A stretch of 64,000 bases of DNA from assembly GCF_010233585.1 (NCBI RefSeq), contig NZ_CP045997.1:6623018-6687017 (forward strand). The letters are read 5' to 3'. Source of the stretch: Spirosoma endbachense (GTDB lineage Bacteria; Bacteroidota; Bacteroidia; Cytophagales; Spirosomataceae). Below are positions 17,635 through 24,932 of the stretch, piece by piece (the first letter of the stretch is position 1; the number at the start of each line of letters is the position of its first letter). Under the pieces are notes generated by a model, which worked only from the letters and a program-made list of their open reading frames with translations, ran no database searches and was not told where the DNA came from. A program made the translations under genes and the position numbers.

Positions 17635-20040
17635 ATGAGAAAAACAGTGTTGATGGCTGGTCTGACCCTTTGGTCGGCAGCTTTATTGGCCCAGGCCCCA
17701 ACCGCTCCGACCCAAAACGCCAATACGCGTTTTGAACAGCTCGGGCCAACGCTGCCTACACCAAACACCTTCCGTACGGCCGCTGGCGCACCTGGAAAAG
17801 ACTATTTTCAGAATCGTGCCGATTATGACATCAAGGTCGAACTTGATGATGCGAATCAAAAAATTATCGGTACGGAAACCGTTACCTATCATAATAACTC
17901 AACCGATGAGTTGCCATTTATCTGGCTACAACTCGACCAGAATCTGTTCGCCAAAGGTTCTACTGGTAGTGTAACCCGCACAGGTGGTGTTAACGAAAGC
18001 GGAATGAGCTTTGCTCAGTTGCAGAACCTGACGTCTGTTCGCGAGCGCAGCAGCCAGCAGGCAACCGATAAGTATGGCTACAAGATTACATCCGTTAAGG
18101 ACTCGAAATCAGGCAGCCCGCTTAAATATACGATCAACCAAACCATGATGCGAATTGATCTGCCAGCCCCTTTGAAACCCGGTGCCAGCTATTCATTCAA
18201 CGTAGACTGGAACTACTTCGTCACCGAATACTATGGTCGGAGCGGTATGGAGTTTTTCGCGAAAGATGGGAACTACAATTACTTCATTGCCCACTGGTTT
18301 CCCCGTTTGTGTGCGTATAACGACGTAAACGGCTGGCAGAACAAACAGTTTCTGGGGCAGGGCGAGTTTACCCTGATTTTCGGTAATTACAAAGTTGCTA
18401 TCACCGCTCCCAGCGACCACATTGTTGGTGCCACGGGCGAGTGCCAGAACTATAAGCAAGTACTTTCGGCTACCCAACAGAAGCGTTTGGCGCAAGCGGC
18501 TACGTCTAAAAACCCAGTCGTTATCGTGACGCAGGACGAAGCCGAGACAGCGCTAAAAACCAAACCTAGCGATAAAGTAAGCAAGAAGACATGGGTGTTT
18601 GCCGCAGCTAACGTGCGCGATTTTGCCTTCACAAGCAGCCGTCGGTTTATCTGGGATGCCATGCAGACCGATGTTTATGGCGATGGACGCAAAATCTGGT
18701 CGATGTCTTACTATGCCAAAGAAGGGAACCCGCTTTGGGGTCAGTATTCGACGCGGGTAGTTGAGCATACGCTGAAATCGTACGGGAATCGGACGATCAA
18801 ATACCCATATCCAGTAGCTATTTCCTGCCATGCAACGGCTGGTGGCGGCATGGAATATCCCATGATTTCGTTCAATGGTGGTCGCCCTGAGCCAGATGGA
18901 ACCTATTCAGAGCAAACGAAAGCGGGCATGATCGGTGTGATTATTCACGAGGTTGGTCATAATTTCTTCCCGATGATTGTCAACTCCGACGAACGGCAAT
19001 GGACCTGGATGGACGAAGGGCTAAACACATTCTGTCAATATCTGGCCGAAAAAGAATGGGACTACAATTTCCCAAGCCGCCGGGGCGAGCCTCAGTATAT
19101 TGTCGACTACATGAAGTCCGACAAATCGGTGCTCTCGCCCATTATGACCTCGTCCGATAACGTGATTAGCCTTGGTCCGAATGCTTACGCAAAACCCGCT
19201 ACGGCATTGAACATCCTTCGGGAGACGGTAATGGGCCGTGAACTCTTTGATTACGCTTTCAAAGAATATGCCCGCCGGTGGGCGTTCAAATCGCCCGAGC
19301 CTGCCGATTTCTTCAGAACTCTGGAAGATGCATCGGGCGTTGACCTGGACTGGTTCTGGAAAGGCTGGTTTTATGGTGTTGAGCCCGTCGATCAGGATCT
19401 TGTAGAAGTCGACTGGTTTAAAGTAGATGCAGGCGATCCAGTGGCAACAAAAGCGGCAGCAAAAGCCGAAGCCCAGCTTCGAGCCGGAACCATCAGCAAG
19501 CAGCGTGATGCAGCCACCAAGGCAGAAACTGTTGTAGCGAAAGATTCGACCATGAAGGATTTTTATAACAGCTACGATCCATATGCCGTTACAGATACTG
19601 ACAAAAAGAAATATCAGGATTATCTGGCAACGCTAAGCGAAGATGAACGGAAGTCCCTTGAAACGAATGCTGGTACAAATTTCTACACGCTTTCGCTCAA
19701 GAACAAAGGTGGTATACCGATGCCGGTTATTATCCGGATGCAATTTGAAGATGGTACCGACTCGGTAGCTCGTTTCCCGGCCGAAATCTGGCGCTTCAAT
19801 GACGTATCGATTAAAAAGGTCATTGCTACTCCCAAGAAGGTGACCCAATGGACGCTCGACCCCTATCAGGAGATTGCTGACATTGATGCTGAAAACAACT
19901 CGTTCCCGCGTGTAGCCCAGCCTACACGCTTCCAGTTGTTCAAACAGCAGCAACGGTTTGGTCCACAGGGTCCTAATCCGATGCAGCAACAGCGCCGGGC
20001 TACCCCACCACCTGCCACCCAGGGAAGCGGTAAAAATTAA
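17635..20040 (+). CDS. Secreted M1-family zinc metallopeptidase, copy 2
   Basis: An 801-residue paralogue of the preceding gene, aligned from end to end: signal peptide (to about LLAQ), the same YDIKVELDDANQKIIGTETVTYHNNST domain, GGMEYPM, and the zinc site His438, Glu439, His442, Glu461. The tail is again QQ- and PP-rich. Differences cluster in the middle region (NESGMSFAQLQNL..., SGMEFFAKDGNYNYF) and in the loop after the active site. The gap to copy 1 is 25 bp with no hairpin, so the two are probably one transcript. A tandem duplication followed by divergence, with partial conversion, explains the pair. Distinct substrate ranges are possible but cannot be seen here. Confidence 0.9.
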   Translation: MRKTVLMAGLTLWSAALLAQAPTAPTQNANTRFEQLGPTLPTPNTFRTAAGAPGKDYFQNRADYDIKVELDDANQKIIGTETVTYHNNSTDELPFIWLQLDQNLFAKGSTGSVTRTGGVNESGMSFAQLQNLTSVRERSSQQATDKYGYKITSVKDSKSGSPLKYTINQTMMRIDLPAPLKPGASYSFNVDWNYFVTEYYGRSGMEFFAKDGNYNYFIAHWFPRLCAYNDVNGWQNKQFLGQGEFTLIFGNYKVAITAPSDHIVGATGECQNYKQVLSATQQKRLAQAATSKNPVVIVTQDEAETALKTKPSDKVSKKTWVFAAANVRDFAFTSSRRFIWDAMQTDVYGDGRKIWSMSYYAKEGNPLWGQYSTRVVEHTLKSYGNRTIKYPYPVAISCHATAGGGMEYPMISFNGGRPEPDGTYSEQTKAGMIGVIIHEVGHNFFPMIVNSDERQWTWMDEGLNTFCQYLAEKEWDYNFPSRRGEPQYIVDYMKSDKSVLSPIMTSSDNVISLGPNAYAKPATALNILRETVMGRELFDYAFKEYARRWAFKSPEPADFFRTLEDASGVDLDWFWKGWFYGVEPVDQDLVEVDWFKVDAGDPVATKAAAKAEAQLRAGTISKQRDAATKAETVVAKDSTMKDFYNSYDPYAVTDTDKKKYQDYLATLSEDERKSLETNAGTNFYTLSLKNKGGIPMPVIIRMQFEDGTDSVARFPAEIWRFNDVSIKKVIATPKKVTQWTLDPYQEIADIDAENNSFPRVAQPTRFQLFKQQQRFGPQGPNPMQQQRRATPPPATQGSGKN
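19208..19370 (+). repeat. 163-bp identical tract shared with the first M1 peptidase (second copy)
   Basis: This is the partner of 16786-16948, identical at every base. It encodes the segment NILRETVMGRELFDYAFKEY through the FWKGWF region after the zinc site. Confidence 0.9.
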
Positions 20041-20050
20041 GTAATCGTGC

Positions 20051-20093
20051 ACAATGGCTAGTGGTGTTTATAATTTACATCATTAGCCATTGT
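20051..20093. repeat. Intergenic inverted repeat between M1 peptidase and tRNA-Pro
   Basis: ACAATGGCTA (20051-20060) pairs with TAGCCATTGT (20084-20093). It is followed by the tandem words TTATCCATTATCCATTAC. There is no T-run, so it is not a standard terminator. It belongs with the simple-word hairpins seen at other gene borders in this window. Confidence 0.6.
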
Positions 20094-20129
20094 ACATTAT
20101 CCATTATCCATTACTTTTGCAATCCAATT

Positions 20130-20203
20130 CGGGATGTAGCGCAGTCCGGTAGCGTGCTTGCATGGGGTGCAAGAGGTCGTGGGTTCGAATCCCGCCTTCC
20201 CGA
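20130..20203 (+). tRNA. tRNA-Pro (anticodon GGG)
   Basis: A cloverleaf can be drawn by eye. The acceptor CGGGATG (20130-20136) pairs with CTTCCCG (one T-T mismatch) and A at 20203 is the discriminator. The anticodon stem is CTTGC (20157-20161) with GCAAG (20169-20173), with the 7-nt loop ATGGGGT and anticodon GGG at 20164-20166. The T-arm is GTGGG-TTCGAAT-CCCGC. No CCA is encoded. GGG reads proline CCC and CCU codons. Confidence 0.93.
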
Positions 20204-20213
20204 CAGTAAATAT

Positions 20214-20250
20214 CAGCCACTTACAAATTTTGTAGGTGGCTGTTTTGCTT
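20214..20250 (+). terminator. Intrinsic terminator after tRNA-Pro
   Basis: The stem CAGCCAC (20214-20220) with GTGGCTG (20236-20242), extended inward by ACAAA/TTTGT-like pairs, is followed by TTTTGCTTTT. It lies 10 bp after the tRNA. Confidence 0.8.
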
Positions 20251-20745
20251 TTAGGTACAACGTTAGGTACAACAATAACAGCGCTGCCTATCTTCTCCAT
20301 TACGTACGCCGGGTAGAAAAGCAGGTGTATTCTGCGGATTAACTCCCAAGAGCGAGGTTAAGTCGTAAAAAATAAAGCCTTTTATTCGGCTCGGTATCAA
20401 TAGCCTTCGATCCTCTTACTCGGCTAAAAGAACATCCATATATACTTGTTCCACAGAATATTATATGTATTCGTCACAATCATATGACGCTGGGCCATTC
20501 CAGTAAAATGGAGAATACATTGGATGTTTCTTTCATCAACTTATGGTAACTAATGGAAATTTTTCATAGCCCAAGCAGTAGTAGTCGCCATACTTATATA
20601 CGGTTAATAAAATTATTTTGTATTGGCCAATAAAACAATAAACTTAGAATTTATAGAATTTTTCTGAGGAAGGTTGTTATGTACTCTTCTGATTGCCTTA
20701 CTACTTATCAACATTTCATTAAAACTCAACTTAATATTATTCGTT
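20251..20745. other. AT-rich intergenic stretch after tRNA-Pro
   Basis: No convincing gene is seen. The region begins with two tandem copies of TTAGGTACAAC (20251-20261 and 20263-20273) directly after the tRNA terminator. About 115 bp before the next ATG lies the perfect 12-bp palindrome TATTGGCCAATA (20621-20632), which could be an operator. The stretch is AT-richer than the genes on either side. No integrase or duplicated tRNA end was found. Confidence 0.5.
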
Positions 20746-21813
20746 ATGAAAACAACTTTACAATTTGCGGGGTGCCTGTTGCTGGCTATTCTGTTTTCTT
20801 CAATAGATGGGCTTTATGCTCAAACGATAACGCTCATTCCTGAACTTGAGCAGGGGCACAACTATACTGGTTTCATGGATGCCCGCCAATATACGTCTAC
20901 CTATCCGCCAGTCATATTGAATGGATCGTTATACTGTACGTATACTGATCCAACAAACAGAGGTCGGTTAGCGAAATTTGATGGTACTACTATAAAACTC
21001 ATTTCAAATCCTGATGATGGTCCTGGATATACAGGGAATCAAATCGTATTTAATAACGCAATTTATGGCCAATATAGAGATGCAAATTATTTATTTCGAT
21101 TAGCCAAATTTGATGGCACGACCTTAACGCTCCTTCCTAATCCTGATGGAGGGTGGGGCCATGATGGCTTCTTGGCAGTACTAAACAATACGCTTTACAG
21201 CCGTTATCAGGATATCAACACGAACTGCCGATTGGCAAAAATAAATACGTCAACGACTGAAACATCGTTTGCAATTACAGGTGTATCAGCCGTGAGTTGT
21301 ATGCCCATTACAGACGGAAAACAAGCGGTTACCTTTACTCCTCAATATTCAGGTTTGACTGGTCAGCCTATATCATTTTCAGTAGTCAATGAATTACAGC
21401 CTACCACTAGTCCAGGACCTTACAGGCTTGAACTATATTCGGACAACCCTGCCATTACCTTGAAAGCAACACAAGAAGGAACAGTAGGAGAAGCGAGTTA
21501 TGTATTCAACTGGAAACTAGCCTGTGGTAGTCTTCGTAAGGCAGCTTCTGAATCACTGACTCCCATGAGTATCGTGGCAATGCCTAACCCCGTATCAGGT
21601 CAGACTGTAGAGATTGAAGTACAAGGAGCTGGTGGCCAGCTAGTAATCTACCAGGTAATCGATGAGCATGGACGACCGATGAGTCAATTGCGGATTGAGC
21701 AAGCTGAAGTAGTTGATCGGCAAACACTTCGTTTAGGTGCATCACCGGGTATATACATCGTAAATGTCAGTACTTTATCTCAGGTTAAAACATTAAGTGT
21801 TATCAAGCAATGA
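20746..21813 (+). CDS. T9SS-sorted secreted protein with propeller-like repeats
   Basis: A 355-residue protein from the ATG at 20746 (the open frame extends to 20674, but MKTTLQFAGCLLLAILFSS is the signal peptide). The mature part has two to three repeats of about 45 residues (RLAKFDGTTIKLISNPDDGPGYTG, then NAIYGQYRDANYLFRLAKFDGTT), like beta-propeller or ELWxxDGT-type repeats. A beta-sandwich-like domain follows (TGVSAVSCMPITDGKQAVTF ... GEASYVFNWKLAC), a module I recall from Spirosoma surface proteins. The end is a type A T9SS sorting domain (MPNPVSGQTVEIEV ... GIYIVNVSTLSQVKTLSVIKQ). It should be exported by the Por system. Ligand and function are unknown. Only a few repeats are present, so it may be a short derivative of a larger family. 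Confidence 0.75.
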   Translation: MKTTLQFAGCLLLAILFSSIDGLYAQTITLIPELEQGHNYTGFMDARQYTSTYPPVILNGSLYCTYTDPTNRGRLAKFDGTTIKLISNPDDGPGYTGNQIVFNNAIYGQYRDANYLFRLAKFDGTTLTLLPNPDGGWGHDGFLAVLNNTLYSRYQDINTNCRLAKINTSTTETSFAITGVSAVSCMPITDGKQAVTFTPQYSGLTGQPISFSVVNELQPTTSPGPYRLELYSDNPAITLKATQEGTVGEASYVFNWKLACGSLRKAASESLTPMSIVAMPNPVSGQTVEIEVQGAGGQLVIYQVIDEHGRPMSQLRIEQAEVVDRQTLRLGASPGIYIVNVSTLSQVKTLSVIKQ

Positions 21814-21854
21814 TAGAAGCTGAGACACTTCTATTTTGCCTATAGACTTTTTAG

Positions 21855-21919
21855 AACTGAAATAGTGGTAAACAAAAAACCTGCTCAGAGCAGGTTTTTT
21901 GTTTACCACTATTTCAGTT
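21855..21919. terminator. Bidirectional terminator with 31-bp perfect arms
   Basis: The arms 21855-21885 and 21889-21919 are perfect inverted complements with a 3-nt loop (CAG). The GC core ACCTGCT/AGCAGGT is flanked by A6 and T6, so it is an intrinsic terminator in both directions, and the pairing continues outward through AGTGGTAAAC/GTTTACCACT. It lies between the T9SS gene (plus) and the small membrane protein (minus), whose stop codon falls inside the right arm. Confidence 0.9.
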
Positions 21920-22171
21920 ACTTAGAGCAGGGTCTGGTTCATAATCGACTATGTCCCGAACGAACGATGTACCCTGCCATACTGACAATAAGGCATGGGC
22001 AGTCAATGCCCCACACACTACTGCAGCGATTATTAATAAAAAAGTAAAGACAAGCCATTCCGCCAGGAGCCATCCTTTCGAAATTGTGACAAACCATTGG
22101 AAAAAATCGAAGGTAGTTACTCCCCAAGTGGTTAGCACAGTTGCTGCACGGATATAATAAATGTACAACAT
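21914..22171 (-). CDS. Small hypothetical membrane protein
   Basis: An 85-residue protein with two to three hydrophobic segments (about residues 3-15, 22-33 and 38-62: LAEWLVFTFLLIIAAVVCGALTAHALL) and an acidic tail (VRDIVDYEPDPALSN). The hydrophobic pattern and acidic C-terminus look like a real membrane protein. It is convergent with the T9SS gene, and the shared 31-bp-arm terminator is placed so that it would end this transcript too. An overlapping minus frame (21939-22127) is less protein-like. No family is recognised. Confidence 0.55.
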   Translation of the reverse strand: MLYIYYIRAATVLTTWGVTTFDFFQWFVTISKGWLLAEWLVFTFLLIIAAVVCGALTAHALLSVWQGTSFVRDIVDYEPDPALSN

Positions 22172-22788
22172 GGTATAAAAAAACTAATCGTCAATACCAA
22201 CAAGAGGTGAATTAACAAATCATCTTATATTGACTTTATCCAATATTTAGTTTTTCTTATAAACGCAAAAGAACAATTTTTAATTGATTTATCCCAATGG
22301 TCAAACCATATACGATTTAAGTAGGTCGTTTGGATTTTTAGTAAACAAAAAAAATATTTTTATCCGTATGGAATCTGATCAACAGTGGCATCTACAAGAA
22401 AGAGATAGCACATGGTTTCCTGTTTGCTGAAGATGCCTTAACAATTATTTTATGAACAAAGCCCCTCCCTCTATCAACTTAGTGGTTTACCTCTCTTGGA
22501 AACGCCCAATATGGTACACTTGAAAAACAAGGTTTTACCGGTTAAAACATCAGTAAAGTGCAGATTTTACCCTTAAAGACCTGCCCAAGTAATTATTGAT
22601 GGCTAATTATAAGCAAAGAAAATTTGGCTAATACATTTGCGTTGTATTCGTCGGAAAAACCATAGTTTTGTAGAGGTTTCGACGGCTTTCACTCAAATTT
22701 TTAACTGAACAAACCGAAAGAGTCTAATTTTTTTGCTTTTTTTACCGGGCAAACCAACTTTCAAATTTAACCCTACAGTCCAGTTCCA
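22172..22788. other. Long AT-rich leader region before exbB
   Basis: About 617 bp without a convincing gene, between the divergent small membrane protein gene (minus) and exbB (plus). It holds the 17-bp near-palindrome GTTTTACCGGTTAAAAC (about 22532-22548), a possible operator, and a -7-like box at 22632. No repeat, RNA gene or mobile element is evident. Confidence 0.5.
22632..22639 (+). promoter_or_regulatory. Possible -7 promoter box upstream of exbB
   Basis: TACATTTG matches TAnnTTTG and lies 150 bp before the exbB ATG. No -33 TTG box is found at 17-23 bp, so this is a weak call; it would give a leader of roughly 140 nt. Confidence 0.35.
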
Positions 22789-23622
22789 ATGAAAACACAA
22801 ACTCCTTCTCCAGCACCAGCCAAAGCAGCGGCACCAAAAAAGAAGTCAAGTGGCTTGAATCCCGCACTAATAATTCCAGTTCTGCTGGTGATTGGTATCC
22901 TGACGTACATGTTCGTCTTTGGTGATGGCAGCCACTTTCAGGAAGGTGACAATACGAAAGAACCACTACCCGGCGACTACTTCGGTACCGTATACAAGGG
23001 CGGCTTTATCGTACCGATTCTGTTTACCTGTTTCTTAACCGTATTGGTGTTCTCGATCGAACGCTTTATCACGATCGGTCGTGCAACTGGTACTGGCTCA
23101 ATTGATGACTTCGTCCGTAAGGTGAAGTCTCTGCTCGACCGCAATGAAGTAGCTGCGGCTATTCAGGAGTGCGACAAGCAGAAAGGCTCTATCGGCAACG
23201 TTGTTAAAACAGCCTTGCTGAAATATCAACAACTGGCTACGGATACCCAGTTAGACAAAGAGCAAAAACTGGTAGCTCTGCAAAAAGAAGTGGAAGAAGC
23301 TACTACGCTCGAACTGCCAATGCTGGAAAAGAACCTGACGATCATCGCTACGCTGGCTTCGGTTTCTACACTGATCGCCCTGCTCGGAACGGTACTTGGT
23401 ATGATCCGTGCCTTCGCAGCCATGGGTGCTACGGGTCAGCCAGATACAGGTGCTCTTTCGACGGGTATCTCTGAGGCCCTTGTAAACACAGCTCTTGGTA
23501 TCGGTACTGCTGCTATTGCAACGATCATGTATAGCTACTTTACCAGCCGGATTGACGTTCTGACCTACAACATCGACGAAATCGGCCTGAGCATCCAGCA
23601 GAACTTTGCTGCTCACTATTAG
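22789..23622 (+). CDS. exbB: MotA/TolQ/ExbB proton-channel family protein
   Basis: A 277-residue inner-membrane protein: a Pro/Ala/Lys-rich cytoplasmic start, one membrane segment at about 27-43, a second at about 72-92 (IVPILFTCFLTVLVFSIERF), a cytoplasmic domain, and two more at about 180-205 (IIATLASVSTLIALLGTVLGMIRAF) and 225-250 (ALVNTALGIGTAAIATIMYSYF). The GTVLGMIRAF and LxTTAxGL-like motifs are those of ExbB/TolQ. With ExbD it forms the proton-driven stator that powers TonB and transport across the outer membrane. It has one more N-terminal segment than enterobacterial ExbB, as is usual in Bacteroidota. It is first in the exbB-exbD-exbD-tonB cluster. Confidence 0.92.
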   Translation: MKTQTPSPAPAKAAAPKKKSSGLNPALIIPVLLVIGILTYMFVFGDGSHFQEGDNTKEPLPGDYFGTVYKGGFIVPILFTCFLTVLVFSIERFITIGRATGTGSIDDFVRKVKSLLDRNEVAAAIQECDKQKGSIGNVVKTALLKYQQLATDTQLDKEQKLVALQKEVEEATTLELPMLEKNLTIIATLASVSTLIALLGTVLGMIRAFAAMGATGQPDTGALSTGISEALVNTALGIGTAAIATIMYSYFTSRIDVLTYNIDEIGLSIQQNFAAHY

Positions 23623-23643
23623 TCGAGACAGTGTATTTAAACC

Positions 23644-23670
23644 ACCTGCCCGGCGTAATACCGGGCAGGT
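23644..23670 (+). other. Intercistronic hairpin between exbB and exbD without a T-run
   Basis: ACCTGCCCGG (23644-23653) pairs perfectly with CCGGGCAGGT (23661-23670) around a 7-nt loop. The bases after it are AGAAAC, not T, so it is more likely an mRNA-stabilising or processing hairpin than a terminator. It could raise ExbB over ExbD, in line with the 5:2 ratio known for ExbB:ExbD complexes. Confidence 0.65.
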
Positions 23671-23686
23671 AGAAACAAAATAACTC

Positions 23687-24313
23687 ATGCCAGCAGTTAA
23701 AATTAAACGTGCCAGTTCCACAGTGGACATGACGGCAATGTGCGACGTGGCGTTTCTGTTGCTGACGTTCTTTATCCTGACAGCCCAATTCCGGTCGCAG
23801 GATGCAGCAACCATTGAAACCCCGTCGTCGATCTCCGGCATTAAAGTTCCCGATAGTGATATTATGACTATTGGACTTGGCCGGGATGGTAAAGTCTATT
23901 TCGGTATCGACAATGCACAGAACCGCATTGCCATGCTGGATAACATTGCTGCAGCGAAAGGTCTTACGTTCACGAACAATGAAAAGAAAGAGTTCTCGCT
24001 GATGTCAAACTTTGGATTACCCATTAATCAGTTAAAATCGTATCTGAGCCTTCCAAAGGAACAACAGGCAAAAGTAAAACAGCCTGGCATTCCGACTGAT
24101 TCGACGGGTGCTGCTCCTACAAACGAACTGAAAGACTGGGTTTTCAATGCCCGTAAGGCTAATAACGGACTTCGAATTGCGCTGAAAGGTGATAACCTCG
24201 CTAAATTCCCCGAGTTCAAGAACGTATTGGCTACGCTTCAAGCGCAGAATATTAACAAATTCAACCTGATCACAGGAACAGAAGCTCCTCCAGCAGGTTG
24301 GAAAGCAGACTAA
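23687..24313 (+). CDS. exbD: ExbD/TolR family protein, first copy
   Basis: A 208-residue protein with a short cytoplasmic start, one membrane segment (about 16-36, DMTAMCDVAFLLLTFFIL) carrying the essential aspartate in the MCDVAF motif, and a periplasmic domain. The periplasmic part is longer than the usual 140-residue ExbD: an insert around 85-150 (LTFTNNEKKEFSLMSNFG ... GIPTDSTGAAPTNELKDW) separates the VYFGIDN strand from the LRIALKGDNLAKFPEFKNVL part. It should sit inside the ExbB pentamer and contact TonB. A second, differently built ExbD follows 78 bp later, so a mixed ExbD pair is likely. Confidence 0.88.
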   Translation: MPAVKIKRASSTVDMTAMCDVAFLLLTFFILTAQFRSQDAATIETPSSISGIKVPDSDIMTIGLGRDGKVYFGIDNAQNRIAMLDNIAAAKGLTFTNNEKKEFSLMSNFGLPINQLKSYLSLPKEQQAKVKQPGIPTDSTGAAPTNELKDWVFNARKANNGLRIALKGDNLAKFPEFKNVLATLQAQNINKFNLITGTEAPPAGWKAD

Positions 24314-24317
24314 CCAA

Positions 24318-24381
24318 GTTTGTGGTTCGTGGTTTACAGTTCCTCAATAGAACAATAAATCACAAACTACAAACCACAAAC
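24318..24381. repeat. Intercistronic inverted repeat between the two exbD genes
   Basis: GTTTGTGGTT (24318-24327) is complementary to AACCACAAAC (24372-24381). Both arms continue with shifted copies of the same words (CGTGGTTT and AAACTACAAACC), so several imperfect pairings are possible. No T-run follows. Confidence 0.65.
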
Positions 24382-24391
24382 AAAATAAGCC

Positions 24392-24928
24392 ATGGCAGAA
24401 ATTAACACCGGTGGTGGTGGTGGTAAGCATGATGGTGGTAAGGTACGGTCCAAGAAGGCGTCTACCCGTGTGGACATGACGCCAATGGTAGACTTGGGCT
24501 TCCTTCTAATCACCTTTTTCATCTTAGCCACCACCTTGAGCAAGCCATCTTCGATGACGCTCAACGTACCGGATAAAACCAAAACAGAAGAAACGGAGCC
24601 AATCAAGGCCTCCAACGTAATGACGATCTTTCTCGGGAAAGACAATAAAGCCCACTATATTTTTGGTAAGGCTGCCAATGAAGATCCCGAAGTAAAGACT
24701 GTTGGCTACGGGTACGAATTCCGGCAGGCGCTTCAGGAAAACGCCAAAAAAGTGGGTGGCGAAAAGTTTGTAGTCGTTATCAAACCAACAAAACAATCAA
24801 CCTATAAGAATATGGTTGATGTGCTGGACGAAATGGCAATTACCAAGCTTAAGCGTTACGCACTGGTAGACCAGCTGACCGCGGACGAGAAGAAGCTGCT
24901 CAAAGACAAAGCAAAATTAGACGCATAA
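24392..24928 (+). CDS. exbD: ExbD/TolR family protein, second copy
   Basis: A 178-residue protein with a glycine-rich start (GGGGGKHDGGKVRSKK), one membrane segment at about 30-52 (DMTPMVDLGFLLITFFILAT) with the conserved aspartate in MVDLGF, and a periplasmic domain with MTIFLGKDNKAHYIFGKA and a final helix-strand unit (NMVDVLDEMAITKLKRYALV). It fits the Bacteroidota ExbD type in which two different ExbDs are encoded next to TonB. It is followed by tonB after only 4 bp, so translation is probably coupled. The long IFGK...VGYGYEFRQAL insert is unlike E. coli ExbD. Confidence 0.9.
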   Translation: MAEINTGGGGGKHDGGKVRSKKASTRVDMTPMVDLGFLLITFFILATTLSKPSSMTLNVPDKTKTEETEPIKASNVMTIFLGKDNKAHYIFGKAANEDPEVKTVGYGYEFRQALQENAKKVGGEKFVVVIKPTKQSTYKNMVDVLDEMAITKLKRYALVDQLTADEKKLLKDKAKLDA

Positions 24929-24932
24929 CACC

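Noticed and set aside
20097..20300. 67-residue minus-strand ORF over the tRNA-Pro
   Set aside because: It reads the antisense of the tRNA (GKAGFEPTTSCTPCKHATG), a well-known false protein made by tRNA genes.
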